Shown piece by piece: positions 1-6,611 of a stretch of DNA of 9,653 nucleotides (within the stretch, counting starts at the first letter, position 1; every line of letters starts with the position of its first letter). The stretch is from Bacteroidetes bacterium SW_11_45_7 (GTDB lineage Bacteria > Bacteroidota > Bacteroidia > Chitinophagales > SW-11-45-7). Location: the NCBI GenBank assembly GCA_003022985.1, contig PXTV01000135.1, positions 1 through 9,653 on the forward strand. Direction: 5' to 3'. The position numbers were made by a program, and so were the translations under genes. A model generated the notes under the pieces. That model was given only the letters and a program-made list of their open reading frames with translations. It did no database searches and was not told where the DNA came from.

Positions 1-99
1 GGGATTCAAAACAAAAAATCACAGGCAGCGATGAAATCAAGGTTTACAATCTCATGATAGATAATAGCAGATCATCCTTTCCTCAAATTGTGTTAGACG
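1..99 (+). repeat. 99-bp exact direct repeat, left copy
   Basis: Positions 1-99 match 8353-8451 base for base, in the same orientation and reading frame. The match ends at position 100 (c here, t at 8452). The right copy continues leftward in its gene, while this one is cut by the window start, so the true repeat may be longer. Both copies code for the same segment around VYNLMIDN. Confidence 0.95.
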
Positions 100-1271
100 C
101 CAATGTGGAAGTTAGCAATGAGCTCGCCTTAACAGATGGCAATGTCAAAACCGGTGAGGACACGCTTTCCCTAACCAATACAGATGCCTCGGGTTTGACG
201 AACTACAGCGCCCAAAGCCATATAGTGGGCTACTTCAAGCGGCACATCACCAGCAATACTTCCGAATATGTATTCCCCGTGGGAGAAGGGGAAGATTCTG
301 CGTATTACCAGGCAGCTATCGTCAACAGGGGAATGACCTCAGTCAACCATATTGTAGTGAAATTTATGCCGAAACTCAAACGTCACAGTGACAGCTTAAT
401 CAATGTTGCCAACGGTGAATTTACATACAAACGACTCTGCAATGAGGGCATGTGGTTAATTGAGCCCGATCAGCAGCCAGCTGCTACCGAGACCTACGAT
501 CTGAAATTGTGGATCGACAACATAAGCGGCTTAAAAAATAACCTCTTCGGCATTATGAAACGCCCGAAAGGGGGTTCTGCTTCCGACTGGCGTCAAGCCG
601 GTACACTGACTAGCCCCGGTGGTAAAGGCCGGCAAGTGGAAGACGGCTATGCCCTGGCTAAATTTTGTACCAGTTTTTCAGAAGCTGGCACGGGCGATGG
701 TGATGGCACGTCACAACCCATTGAGCTAATTCACTTTAATGCTGAATTGAATGATGGCAAGGTCGATCTCAATTGGACAACAGCAACAGAGATCAATAAC
801 GATTATTTCACAATACAGCGCTCAACAAACGGCACAGACTGGCATGATCTTCAACGAGTGGAAGGTGCGGGTAACAGTTCAAGTAAACAAACATATCATG
901 CTGTAGACCATCATCCTCAAGAAGGCGTCTCCTACTACCGCATCAAACAGACGGATTTCAACGGGGAGTTCTCCCATACGGGTATCGAAACGGTCAACTA
1001 TAAAAATGCGATTGATGAATCTTTGACGATTTACCCAAATCCGAATCGAGGGGTCTTCTCCATCAAGATCCGTTCCGGTGCTTCGCTTTCACAAATGAAA
1101 TTGTTCAACATTAAAGGGGACATTGTGTACCAAAAGCAACTGGATAGCTCAAAAGGTCATTATAAAAACAGGTTCAATTTTGAGGCCAAACTTTCGCAGG
1201 GAATGTATTTCTTGCGGATACAAACTGCCAACGGGCAAACTTATGCGGAAAGGATCCAGGTCAATCAATGA
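3..1271 (+). CDS. T9SS-secreted surface protein, C-terminal part (5' end outside window; 'copy 1')
   Basis: The reading frame is already open at position 3, so this is the 3' part of a longer gene. The in-frame ATG at 54 lies inside a conserved segment and is unlikely to be the real start. In order it shows a beta-rich segment (KQKITGSDEIKVYNLMIDN), a module ending in the signature YVFPVG (FPVG at 273-284), a linker DGDGTSQPIELI (about 693-728), a fibronectin-III-like segment (LNWTTATEINNDYFTIQRS ... YYRIKQTDFNGEF), and a T9SS type A C-terminal sorting domain from LTIYPNPNRG (about 1023) to the stop, including GMYFLRI. In this family the sorting domain takes the protein through the type IX system to the cell surface. 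The same architecture occurs in copy 2 at 8453-9568, at roughly 60% protein identity by eye, and its first 99 nt recur exactly at 8353-8451. Its upstream portion probably resembled 6612-8352, which is inference. The ligand is unknown; an adhesin or matrix role is only a family-level guess. Confidence 0.85.
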   Translation, partial: DSKQKITGSDEIKVYNLMIDNSRSSFPQIVLDANVEVSNELALTDGNVKTGEDTLSLTNTDASGLTNYSAQSHIVGYFKRHITSNTSEYVFPVGEGEDSAYYQAAIVNRGMTSVNHIVVKFMPKLKRHSDSLINVANGEFTYKRLCNEGMWLIEPDQQPAATETYDLKLWIDNISGLKNNLFGIMKRPKGGSASDWRQAGTLTSPGGKGRQVEDGYALAKFCTSFSEAGTGDGDGTSQPIELIHFNAELNDGKVDLNWTTATEINNDYFTIQRSTNGTDWHDLQRVEGAGNSSSKQTYHAVDHHPQEGVSYYRIKQTDFNGEFSHTGIETVNYKNAIDESLTIYPNPNRGVFSIKIRSGASLSQMKLFNIKGDIVYQKQLDSSKGHYKNRFNFEAKLSQGMYFLRIQTANGQTYAERIQVNQ

Positions 1272-1550
1272 AGAAAAAGGTGAGACAACTTGAGCATGAA
1301 TTAAGTGAAGCTGCCCGATTATCAATGTGTTAGAAGGAAGTTATTTCGTACTAGTTGCCTCAATTGTAACATGCTTTCTTCTTTCTCTTATCTCCACGTC
1401 TTAACCAAGATTCTATTGAGTTGGTATGCTCGAATAGTATTGAGGCCCATTACCACCTACCCGCTTTCTACGCTTAAATACGTAAATGGACGACCGCTTC
1501 AAAATCATGGCATGACTTACATGAGCCCGTTTATGCCAAGTATTAGCTTC
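1272..1550. other. intergenic region, no gene seen
   Basis: This stretch lies between the copy 1 stop codon and the left terminal repeat of the MITE-like element. The longest open frame (from 1305) gives a Cys/Leu-rich translation with no domain, no plausible start context and no resemblance to the neighbours, so I do not call it. No hairpin followed by a T-run is visible after 1271, so I cannot place a terminator for copy 1. Confidence 0.6.
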
Positions 1551-1585
1551 ATAGAATGACACGGTTAGAGGTTCCTGCCAACAAT

Positions 1586-1599
1586 GTGGCTAAAGCCAC
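1586..1599. repeat. GGCT/AGCC hairpin 1 of the MITE-like element
   Basis: gtggct (1586-1591) and agccac (1594-1599) are perfectly complementary around a 2-nt aa spacer. Past a 2-nt bulge the stem extends with aaca (1580-1583) pairing to tgtt (1600-1603). Confidence 0.7.
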
Positions 1600-1630
1600 T
1601 GTTATATAGGCTTTTGAACCCTTGGCTGGC

Positions 1631-1702
1631 AACTTTCCAAAAGTTACCGGAAAAGTGGGCGGTACATGTGGAATCCATAAAGCGGAAAACTTTTGGAAAG
1701 TT
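1631..1702. repeat. 15-bp perfect inverted repeat inside the MITE-like element
   Basis: aactttccaaaagtt (1631-1645) is the exact reverse complement of 1688-1702, separated by 42 nt. It lies between the outer terminal repeats, so the whole element could fold into a nested, branched structure as single-stranded DNA or RNA. Confidence 0.8.
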
Positions 1703-1717
1703 ATTCAAAAATCATTG

Positions 1718-1737
1718 CCGTTGGCTTCAGCCAACGG
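1718..1737. repeat. GGCT/AGCC hairpin 2 of the MITE-like element
   Basis: ccgttggct (1718-1726) pairs perfectly with agccaacgg (1729-1737) across a 2-nt tc spacer. This is the strongest palindrome in the element and shares the ggct/agcc core of the other two hairpins, suggesting a common origin or a shared recognition motif. Confidence 0.8.
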
Positions 1738-1757
1738 TTAACAATCAATTCATGATA

Positions 1758-1771
1758 GCGGCTTTAGCCGC
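1758..1771. repeat. GGCT/AGCC hairpin 3 of the MITE-like element
   Basis: gcggct (1758-1763) pairs with agccgc (1766-1771) across a 2-nt tt spacer. A T-run (1773-1777) follows, so on the + strand it could act as a weak terminator, but the stem is only 6 bp. Confidence 0.65.
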
Positions 1772-1875
1772 ATTTTTGTACCCACAATTATAGGAACCAG
1801 TAGCCGTGTTATTCTATAGTTTCATTTTTTGATTTTCGTAATAAGAATGATTAGTATCGTTTTTACACGTAACAA

Positions 1876-1893
1876 TACGTAGTCTCCTACGTA
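1876..1893. promoter_or_regulatory. short hairpin/palindrome upstream of the pseudogene
   Basis: tacgtag (1876-1882) pairs with ctacgta (1887-1893) around tctc, within an A+T-rich stretch (1818-1951) that would hold the promoter of the gene remnant at 1952. A loose match to the Bacteroidota promoter pattern, TTTG at 1828-1831 and TATCGTTT at 1855-1862, lies just upstream, but the second element deviates from TAnnTTTG. An operator or leader hairpin is possible and the function is unknown. Confidence 0.25.
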
Positions 1894-1951
1894 CTTATAC
1901 TTAATTCCTGTGTGATGCTTTTCTTATTTCATCGAGCAAAAATTTACTGTC

Positions 1952-2311
1952 ATGGCCAATATTAACGCTATAAAAAGACGCTATAATAAATCAAGACCAG
2001 GCATCACACTGACCTGCGTGGTGACTATTCTCTTCGGTCTTTTTAACATTTCACCACACTTGGAGGATGATAGTTACAAAAAGGAATGGCCATCGATAAA
2101 AGCGATGGCGATGGCACATCACAACCTATTGAGCTCATCGATTTCAGTGCTGAGGCGAATCAGGGCAAGGTCCATCTCAACCGGACTACGGGCCCGGAAA
2201 TCAATAACGACTATTTCACAATACAGCGCTCAACAAACGGCCGGGATTGCCGGATTGCAAACTGCCAATGGGCAATCGTATACGGAAAAGATTCAGGTTA
2301 ATTCTGCATAA
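1952..2311 (+). pseudogene. remnant of a T9SS cargo gene related to copy 1
   Basis: The ATG at 1952 opens a plausible signal peptide (basic KRRYNKSR, then hydrophobic ITLTCVVTILFGLF). The frame then leaves the family sequence. From about 2086 another frame encodes DGDGTSQPIELIDFSAE ... INNDYFTIQRSTNG, matching the linker and fibronectin-like segment of copy 1, with the conserved Trp of LNWTT changed to Arg. Near 2240 the sequence jumps directly to the last residues of the sorting domain (GLQTANGQSYTEKIQVNSA), which are back in the starting frame. Compared with copy 1, about 375 nt are missing at that junction, and most of the protein is missing between the signal peptide and the linker. Nucleotide identity to copy 1 near 802-833 is very high (31 of 32), so the loss is fairly recent. 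The 1952 frame could still yield a 119-residue product, but it would lack a working sorting domain. Confidence 0.8.
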
Positions 2312-2360
2312 AAAAACCTAAGTAAAACCACTAGCGATTCTAAGTAACATTACGAAAAAA

Positions 2361-2375
2361 AGTACGTATTAATAC
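2361..2375 (+). promoter_or_regulatory. palindromic A+T-rich leader upstream of the 2412 gene
   Basis: The leader of the next gene contains the perfect palindrome gtattaatac (2366-2375), overlapped by tacgta (2363-2368). A tacgta-type motif also occurs in the hairpin at 1876-1893 before the pseudogene. This could be an operator or only A+T-rich sequence. No convincing TTTG / TAnnTTTG promoter is visible. The start at 2412 is preceded by an A-rich leader (ctaaaaaacacc), and the ggagg at 2389-2393 is too far away to serve as its ribosome binding site. Confidence 0.2.
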
Positions 2376-2411
2376 TGAGTCTATAAATGGAGGCATCTAC
2401 TAAAAAACACC

Positions 2412-2732
2412 ATGTTGCCAAAGAAAACATATATTCTTCTATCCATCATTTGCCTATTAGTGGGTGAACCGTCTACACTTGTAGCCGGGACGGTTACATC
2501 AACTCAAACAGGCGACTGGGGAAATCAAAGCACATGGGATTGTAGTTGCACACCCGCTGATTCGGATGATGTTGTCATCGATTCCGGGCATACGGTAACG
2601 CTTTCAAGTAATGAACAAGTAGCATGCCTTACGATTAAAGATGATGCTGTATTGGATGATGGCAGCAATGACTTGGAGGTGACAAGTAATTTTACATTAG
2701 ATGGCACATATACGACAATGGTGATGTATTAA
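2412..2732 (+). CDS. N-terminal part of a large T9SS surface protein (frameshifted)
   Basis: The protein starts with a clear signal peptide: MLPKK, a hydrophobic core (YILLSIICLLVG), and a likely cleavage after Ala25 (STLVA|GT). A module follows with the signature DWGNQSTWDCSCTP..D.VVIDSGHTV, common at the start of beta-rich repeats in Bacteroidota T9SS cargo. The same module recurs in this gene from about 4283. After LDGTY the frame runs into a stop at 2730-2732, while the family sequence continues in another frame (YDNGDVLTNKGKF from 2711). One extra T at 2711 would join TAT-TAC-GAC and restore the frame. As it stands only a short secreted fragment is made. I treat 2412-6135 as one gene carrying lesions. 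Confidence 0.75.
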   Translation: MLPKKTYILLSIICLLVGEPSTLVAGTVTSTQTGDWGNQSTWDCSCTPADSDDVVIDSGHTVTLSSNEQVACLTIKDDAVLDDGSNDLEVTSNFTLDGTYTTMVMY

Positions 2733-2794
2733 CCAATAAGGGAAAATTTACTTCTGTTGGTAATATCCAGGCGGGAGGCGCCTCCACGAAATGG

Positions 2795-5700
2795 GTGAAT
2801 GACACCGGTTCTTATCTGAAAGTAGGCGGCCAGCCTGTAAATGGCGGTATCCTCGAAGCTTCAGCAAAGAACAATACTGTGGTATATTACAAAGGCAATG
2901 CCGATGTTAAAACCCCGTCCTCCAACACCTATTACAATCTGAAACTGGCGTGTTACAGCACTTGCAAGTTGCAAGACAACCTCACCATCGATGGCAACCT
3001 GACAATTACCGCCAAATTCAAATCCAACGGTTACAATATCACCCTCAGGGGAGACTGGACAAATACGGGCAGTTTTCAAGAATGGTCAGATAAGGTAGTT
3101 TTTGACGGCAGCAACGATCAAACCATTACCAATGCCAAAGGAGAAAAATTTTATGATGTAAAAGTTGATAAGTCCGCAGGAACGCTCATTCTCAAGGATC
3201 AAACAACTGTTGCCAATACGCTTACGATGGCTCAGGGTGATATCAACACTGAAGACAATAAACTAATATTGGGCACAAGCCCCGGAAATGCAGGCAGTCT
3301 TTCCCATACGTCCGGCACCATCAACGGAAAGTTTAAACGCTGGATTAACAGTACATCAACCTATTTGTTCCCGGTTGGCACTTCATCGCATTACCGGCCG
3401 GCTTCCCTCACTTTTCACAACACCTTGACCAGTGGTTCGCTGATTGCACAGTTTGTGAGTGACAACCCGGCTGAAGCAGGTCTGCCTTTGGAAGACGGAA
3501 CGGATTCCGTCTATACCACTTTTGCGGAAGGATACTGGAAGCTCGAGCCGGCCAATGATCTATCATGCGATGATTATGATATCGATTTAACAGGGAACGG
3601 CTTCAATAGCTTAGATATCAATAGCTCCACCCGTTTACTAACCCGTTCCTCATCTTCAGATAACTGGTCTGCTGAGGGGAGTCACGTAAGCGCAAGCGGC
3701 TCAACGGCTACACGCAACGGAATCACAAGTGATTTTCCAAAGGAACATGCATTTGGCGACACCACTGACTGCGATGGGCCTCAAACGTCTGCTATCCGGG
3801 GGCCGGATGATGTTTGTGCTGATGAAGGTGGTGTAGAATATTCCGTGAATGATCATACGGGCTACAGTTATAGCTGGAATGTTGATGGCGGTACGATCAC
3901 CGGAGGGAGCGGAACGAACCAAATTACGGTCAATTGGGGCTCAGATGGACAAATAGGGGCAATTGAAGCGGAGATCAGCAATACTTGCAAAACCGCATAC
4001 CCTGTTGATACCAATGTTCAAATTCATTCTATACCGCCCGCATCAATACAAAATAAAATGAAAGTACCCGAGAATGCTAAAAATGAGCCCTATAAGGTTA
4101 GCAACCCCGGAAGCGGCTATACCTACAATTGGCGCGTTAGTGGGGGCACGATCGTCACGGATAACGGTGATGATATAAAAGTTGACTGGGGGGCTGCCGG
4201 AACCGGCACACTTGAGGTGACAGCCGATAGCGGGGGATGTCCTTCTTCATCAACAGTAGATACGAACATTACCATATATAAAGTTACAAGGAGTTCAGGC
4301 AATAACAGCGATTGGAATCAAGCCAGTACATGGAATTGTGATTGTGTGCCTCGAAGTACTGATAACGTGGCAATAGATTCCGGGCATACAGTGAACCTCA
4401 CCCAAAGCGAAAAGATTCATAACATCGTCATTGAAGAAGACGCGACACTGAATGACCGGGGTAACATCCTTGAAATAAAGGGCGACTTAACACTTGAAGG
4501 AGATTATAATGGCTCCGGCCAATTAACACTTAGCGGTTCGGGCGTCCTTATTGATGGAAGCGGCACATTCAGTAACACGGGGGTAATGAAAATAAAGGGG
4601 GGAAATAAGACAATCCTTTCGAATGCTGATCTCGCCAAATCAGGCGGGGAGATCAACCTCACAACCACCATGACTGTCAAGAATCAAGGTACCTTTTCAG
4701 CGGGGGGGAAGATTACGGGGGAAAGCAGCAATAGTACCTGGCGACAAATGGATGATGCTACGCTGAAAGCCGGGGATGCGCTGTTGGCCACAGGAACCCT
4801 GTTAGCTTCTAGTGCCGGCAATGAGATTCTATATAATGGGGGCTCTTCGCAAACTGTTAAAGCTCCCCATTCAGCTTACTATCACTTAATCCTTTCCAAC
4901 AGCCAAACAAAAAGCCTGGAAGCCAATACGCAAATCAACGGGGATCTTACAATCAAGGAGAATGCAGAGTTTGATGTTACCACTACTGATTATGAACTAT
5001 CTGTAGGAGGAAACTGGATCAACAAGAATACCTTCCTGCCACGGAACGGCAAGGTAATACTCAACGGAACGGCTAAGCAAAAAATGAAAACGAGCGCAGA
5101 AGAGACTTTCCATAATCTTCAAATCAACAACACGCTCGATCAAGACTCGAGTATTTTACTCACTTCCGGTGCAGATATCAAGATCACGAATGAGCTTACA
5201 CTCACAGATGGCGTGATCAATGGACGTAAAAATGGGGTCAAGGTAATTATCCCCGATGATGCAACTGTCTCGGGTGCATCTACGGAAAGTTATGTGGTGG
5301 GTAAGGTCAGAAAAGGCGGCAATGACGCATTTGAATTTCCAGTAGGCGACCGGGAATTTATGCCCGTGGAAATGACAGCTCCCTCGAGCCCGTCAGATAC
5401 TTTCACTGCTGAATATTTTCGCAAACCACATGATGAAACCGCTACAGATTCCACGCTCCATAATGTGAGCAAAAAGAATTACTGGGAATTAAACCGGAAT
5501 GCAGGCTCCAGTGATATCGATGTAACACTCAACTGGCTATCGCGCGATTGGCAGGGAATTGACGATTGCTCATCCAATTCCCTCGTTGTTGCCCACTATA
5601 AGGATGGGAATTGGGTGTCAGAGGGTCGTTCAAGTGCTCAATGTGCTGATACCGGCAGCATCACATCCAACACGGTAAGCTCCTTTAGTCCCATGACTGT

Positions 5701-5935
5701 GGGCTCGGATTCAGATGATGGCAACACGTTGCCGGTTGACCTCTTGCATTTCACGGCTGAAATGGATCAAAACAAAGCAGTCATTAAATGGCAAACAGCT
5801 ACCGAAACAGCCAATGATCAATTTGTTGTTCAAAAGTCTTTGAATGGTGAACAATTTCAAAATCTCAGCAGGATAGACGGTGCCGGCACGAGTTATGAAA
5901 CGCAAGAATATATAACCCGGTCAAGGACGAATTAA
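2795..5935 (+). CDS. main body of the large T9SS surface protein (two beta-rich modules, PKD-like pair, fibronectin-like segment)
   Basis: The frame is open from about 2711. The ATG at 2795 is only the first Met and not a convincing start, because no signal peptide follows it. Numbering from that Met, residues 1-325 complete module A, with its FPVG signature at 192-195. Residues about 330-412 and 418-495 are two PKD-like domains (VC..GGVEYSVNDHTGYSYSW, then GGTITGGSGTNQITVNWG; second copy NPGSGYTYNWRVSGGTI ... IKVDWG). Residues about 497-965 repeat module A, from DWNQASTWNCDCVP..D.VAIDSGHTV to a second FPVG (nt 5336-5347). The end is a fibronectin-III-like segment (LPVDLLHFTAE ... VIKWQTATETANDQFVVQKS). 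The frame stops at 5933-5935 just where the sorting domain should begin; that domain continues in another frame from 5908. It is predicted to be surface-exposed and possibly adhesive. The ligand is unknown. Confidence 0.8.
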   Translation: MNDTGSYLKVGGQPVNGGILEASAKNNTVVYYKGNADVKTPSSNTYYNLKLACYSTCKLQDNLTIDGNLTITAKFKSNGYNITLRGDWTNTGSFQEWSDKVVFDGSNDQTITNAKGEKFYDVKVDKSAGTLILKDQTTVANTLTMAQGDINTEDNKLILGTSPGNAGSLSHTSGTINGKFKRWINSTSTYLFPVGTSSHYRPASLTFHNTLTSGSLIAQFVSDNPAEAGLPLEDGTDSVYTTFAEGYWKLEPANDLSCDDYDIDLTGNGFNSLDINSSTRLLTRSSSSDNWSAEGSHVSASGSTATRNGITSDFPKEHAFGDTTDCDGPQTSAIRGPDDVCADEGGVEYSVNDHTGYSYSWNVDGGTITGGSGTNQITVNWGSDGQIGAIEAEISNTCKTAYPVDTNVQIHSIPPASIQNKMKVPENAKNEPYKVSNPGSGYTYNWRVSGGTIVTDNGDDIKVDWGAAGTGTLEVTADSGGCPSSSTVDTNITIYKVTRSSGNNSDWNQASTWNCDCVPRSTDNVAIDSGHTVNLTQSEKIHNIVIEEDATLNDRGNILEIKGDLTLEGDYNGSGQLTLSGSGVLIDGSGTFSNTGVMKIKGGNKTILSNADLAKSGGEINLTTTMTVKNQGTFSAGGKITGESSNSTWRQMDDATLKAGDALLATGTLLASSAGNEILYNGGSSQTVKAPHSAYYHLILSNSQTKSLEANTQINGDLTIKENAEFDVTTTDYELSVGGNWINKNTFLPRNGKVILNGTAKQKMKTSAEETFHNLQINNTLDQDSSILLTSGADIKITNELTLTDGVINGRKNGVKVIIPDDATVSGASTESYVVGKVRKGGNDAFEFPVGDREFMPVEMTAPSSPSDTFTAEYFRKPHDETATDSTLHNVSKKNYWELNRNAGSSDIDVTLNWLSRDWQGIDDCSSNSLVVAHYKDGNWVSEGRSSAQCADTGSITSNTVSSFSPMTVGSDSDDGNTLPVDLLHFTAEMDQNKAVIKWQTATETANDQFVVQKSLNGEQFQNLSRIDGAGTSYETQEYITRSRTN

Positions 5936-6135
5936 TCTTTCAAACACCTGCCTCAGACCCCGCAGAAAGCAAAATGAGACTTTTGAACCTGAAAGGGGAA
6001 GTGGTGCATCAGCAAAACCTCTCAACATCTTCCGGGCACCGCGTTCAAATTCCCTCTATAGTGTCTTCTGGCGTATATATTTTATCGATTACATCCAAAA
6101 ATGCCCACTACCATACCAAGGTGGTGATTCAGTAA
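5908..6135 (+). pseudogene. out-of-frame T9SS C-terminal sorting domain of the 2412 gene
   Basis: In the frame ending at the TAA at 6133-6135 the translation runs IYNPVKDELIF ... MRLLNLKGEVV ... SSGVYILSI ... HTKVVIQ. This is a typical T9SS type A sorting domain, with YNP where YPNP is usual. The upstream ORF overlaps it in another frame and ends at 5935. Relative to copy 1, roughly 130 nt are missing between the fibronectin-like motif (ETQEY) and this domain, covering the usual YYRLKQTDxxG strand. The product of the preceding frame would therefore lack its sorting domain and probably not be secreted by the type IX route. Confidence 0.75.
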
Positions 6136-6611
6136 GGGAAAATGCAATCCTGAGGTAGAGTACACGGGAAATTAGACCCGGCTTGTACGAGCGATCTAGC
6201 TTATGAGACATCTATTGTAGGGGCTCTGCTCAAAGCTCCATGCAATTCAGGTTCTATGGACTATCCTGAATAGATGTGATGGCATGTTTCAAAATACCAT
6301 GCAATAAGATACGAGCTAGCCCGAGCCGGGACGTTTCCCGAATACCTGACTGTTTTCGATTGGAGCAGCCATTTCTCGATTCCGGCTTGGCGCTTCGCTT
6401 GATCCAAACTGGTTCTATCTGCTTCGCTAAAATCCGGACAGTTCATCCCCTTAACGTCTCAAGAGCACGACAAATAAGCAACCAGGATGCCTCTATCAAC
6501 AGCTTACGCATTAATTTCAGAATAAAAAGAGTAACATTCACCTCCTGTTTGCGTATGAATAAGAAGCAAATTCGATAGCTATCCTACCAATCATCATAAA
6601 AAATCAGATGA
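6136..6611. other. intergenic region with nested inverted repeats, no gene seen
   Basis: This 476-bp stretch separates two T9SS cargo genes. Open frames occur on both strands (6276-6578 plus; 6261-6446 minus), but they overlap each other and show no recognisable domain or consistent start. No terminator with a T-run is evident behind the stop at 6135. The last 60 bases before 6612 are A-rich, as expected for a Bacteroidota leader. TTTG occurs at 6548-6551, but I see no matching -7 element. Confidence 0.5.
6177..6330. repeat. nested inverted-repeat region of about 150 bp
   Basis: Three pairs of complementary blocks nest in order: cccggct (6177-6183) with agccggg (6324-6330); ctagct (6196-6201) with agctag (6314-6319); acatctatt (6208-6216) with aatagatgt (6269-6277). 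A competing hairpin, attcagg (6245-6251) with cctgaat (6265-6271), lies inside. The arrangement suggests a structured RNA or a degenerate palindromic mobile repeat. Individual stems are short, so part of this could be chance. Confidence 0.4.

Larger units (their letters stand above)
1551..1817. mobile_element. MITE-like non-autonomous element with terminal inverted repeats
   Basis: The ends form an imperfect inverted repeat. Positions 1551-1576 pair with 1792-1817 at 22 of 26 positions, including a perfect inner block (ggttcct 1570-1576 / aggaacc 1792-1798) and outer blocks acacgg/ccgtgt and atagaat/attctat. Both ends carry TA at mirror positions (1552-1553 and 1815-1816), which would fit the TA target duplication of Tc1/mariner/IS630-type elements; that assignment is inference. 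Inside lie a 15-bp perfect inverted repeat and three short hairpins built on GGCT-nn-AGCC. There is no transposase, so any movement would need an enzyme supplied in trans. Alternatives are a REP/BIME-type palindromic cluster linked to a RAYT or IS200/IS605-like enzyme, or a structured RNA. Confidence 0.55.

Noticed and set aside
1305..1559. 84-codon open frame downstream of copy 1
   Set aside because: Its composition does not look like the neighbours, no domain is visible and it runs into the left terminal repeat of the MITE-like element.
1586..1771. CRISPR array or attC-like integron cassette sites
   Set aside because: The hairpins differ in sequence and spacing and there are no regular spacers. 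No integron-type R/L core sites or integrase are visible.
1584..1793. 69-codon open frame inside the MITE-like element
   Set aside because: The stretch is explained by palindromes and inverted repeats. The translation has no recognisable motif and does not resemble a transposase fragment.
2343..6538. agtaacatt shared 69 and 82 nt before the starts at 2412 and 6612 (2343-2351 and 6530-6538)
   Set aside because: A 9-nt A+T-rich match at different distances is expected by chance, and no promoter element is aligned with it.
6261..6578. Overlapping open frames on both strands between the two large genes
   Set aside because: They mirror each other, have no signal peptide or family motif, and the region contains nested inverted repeats instead.
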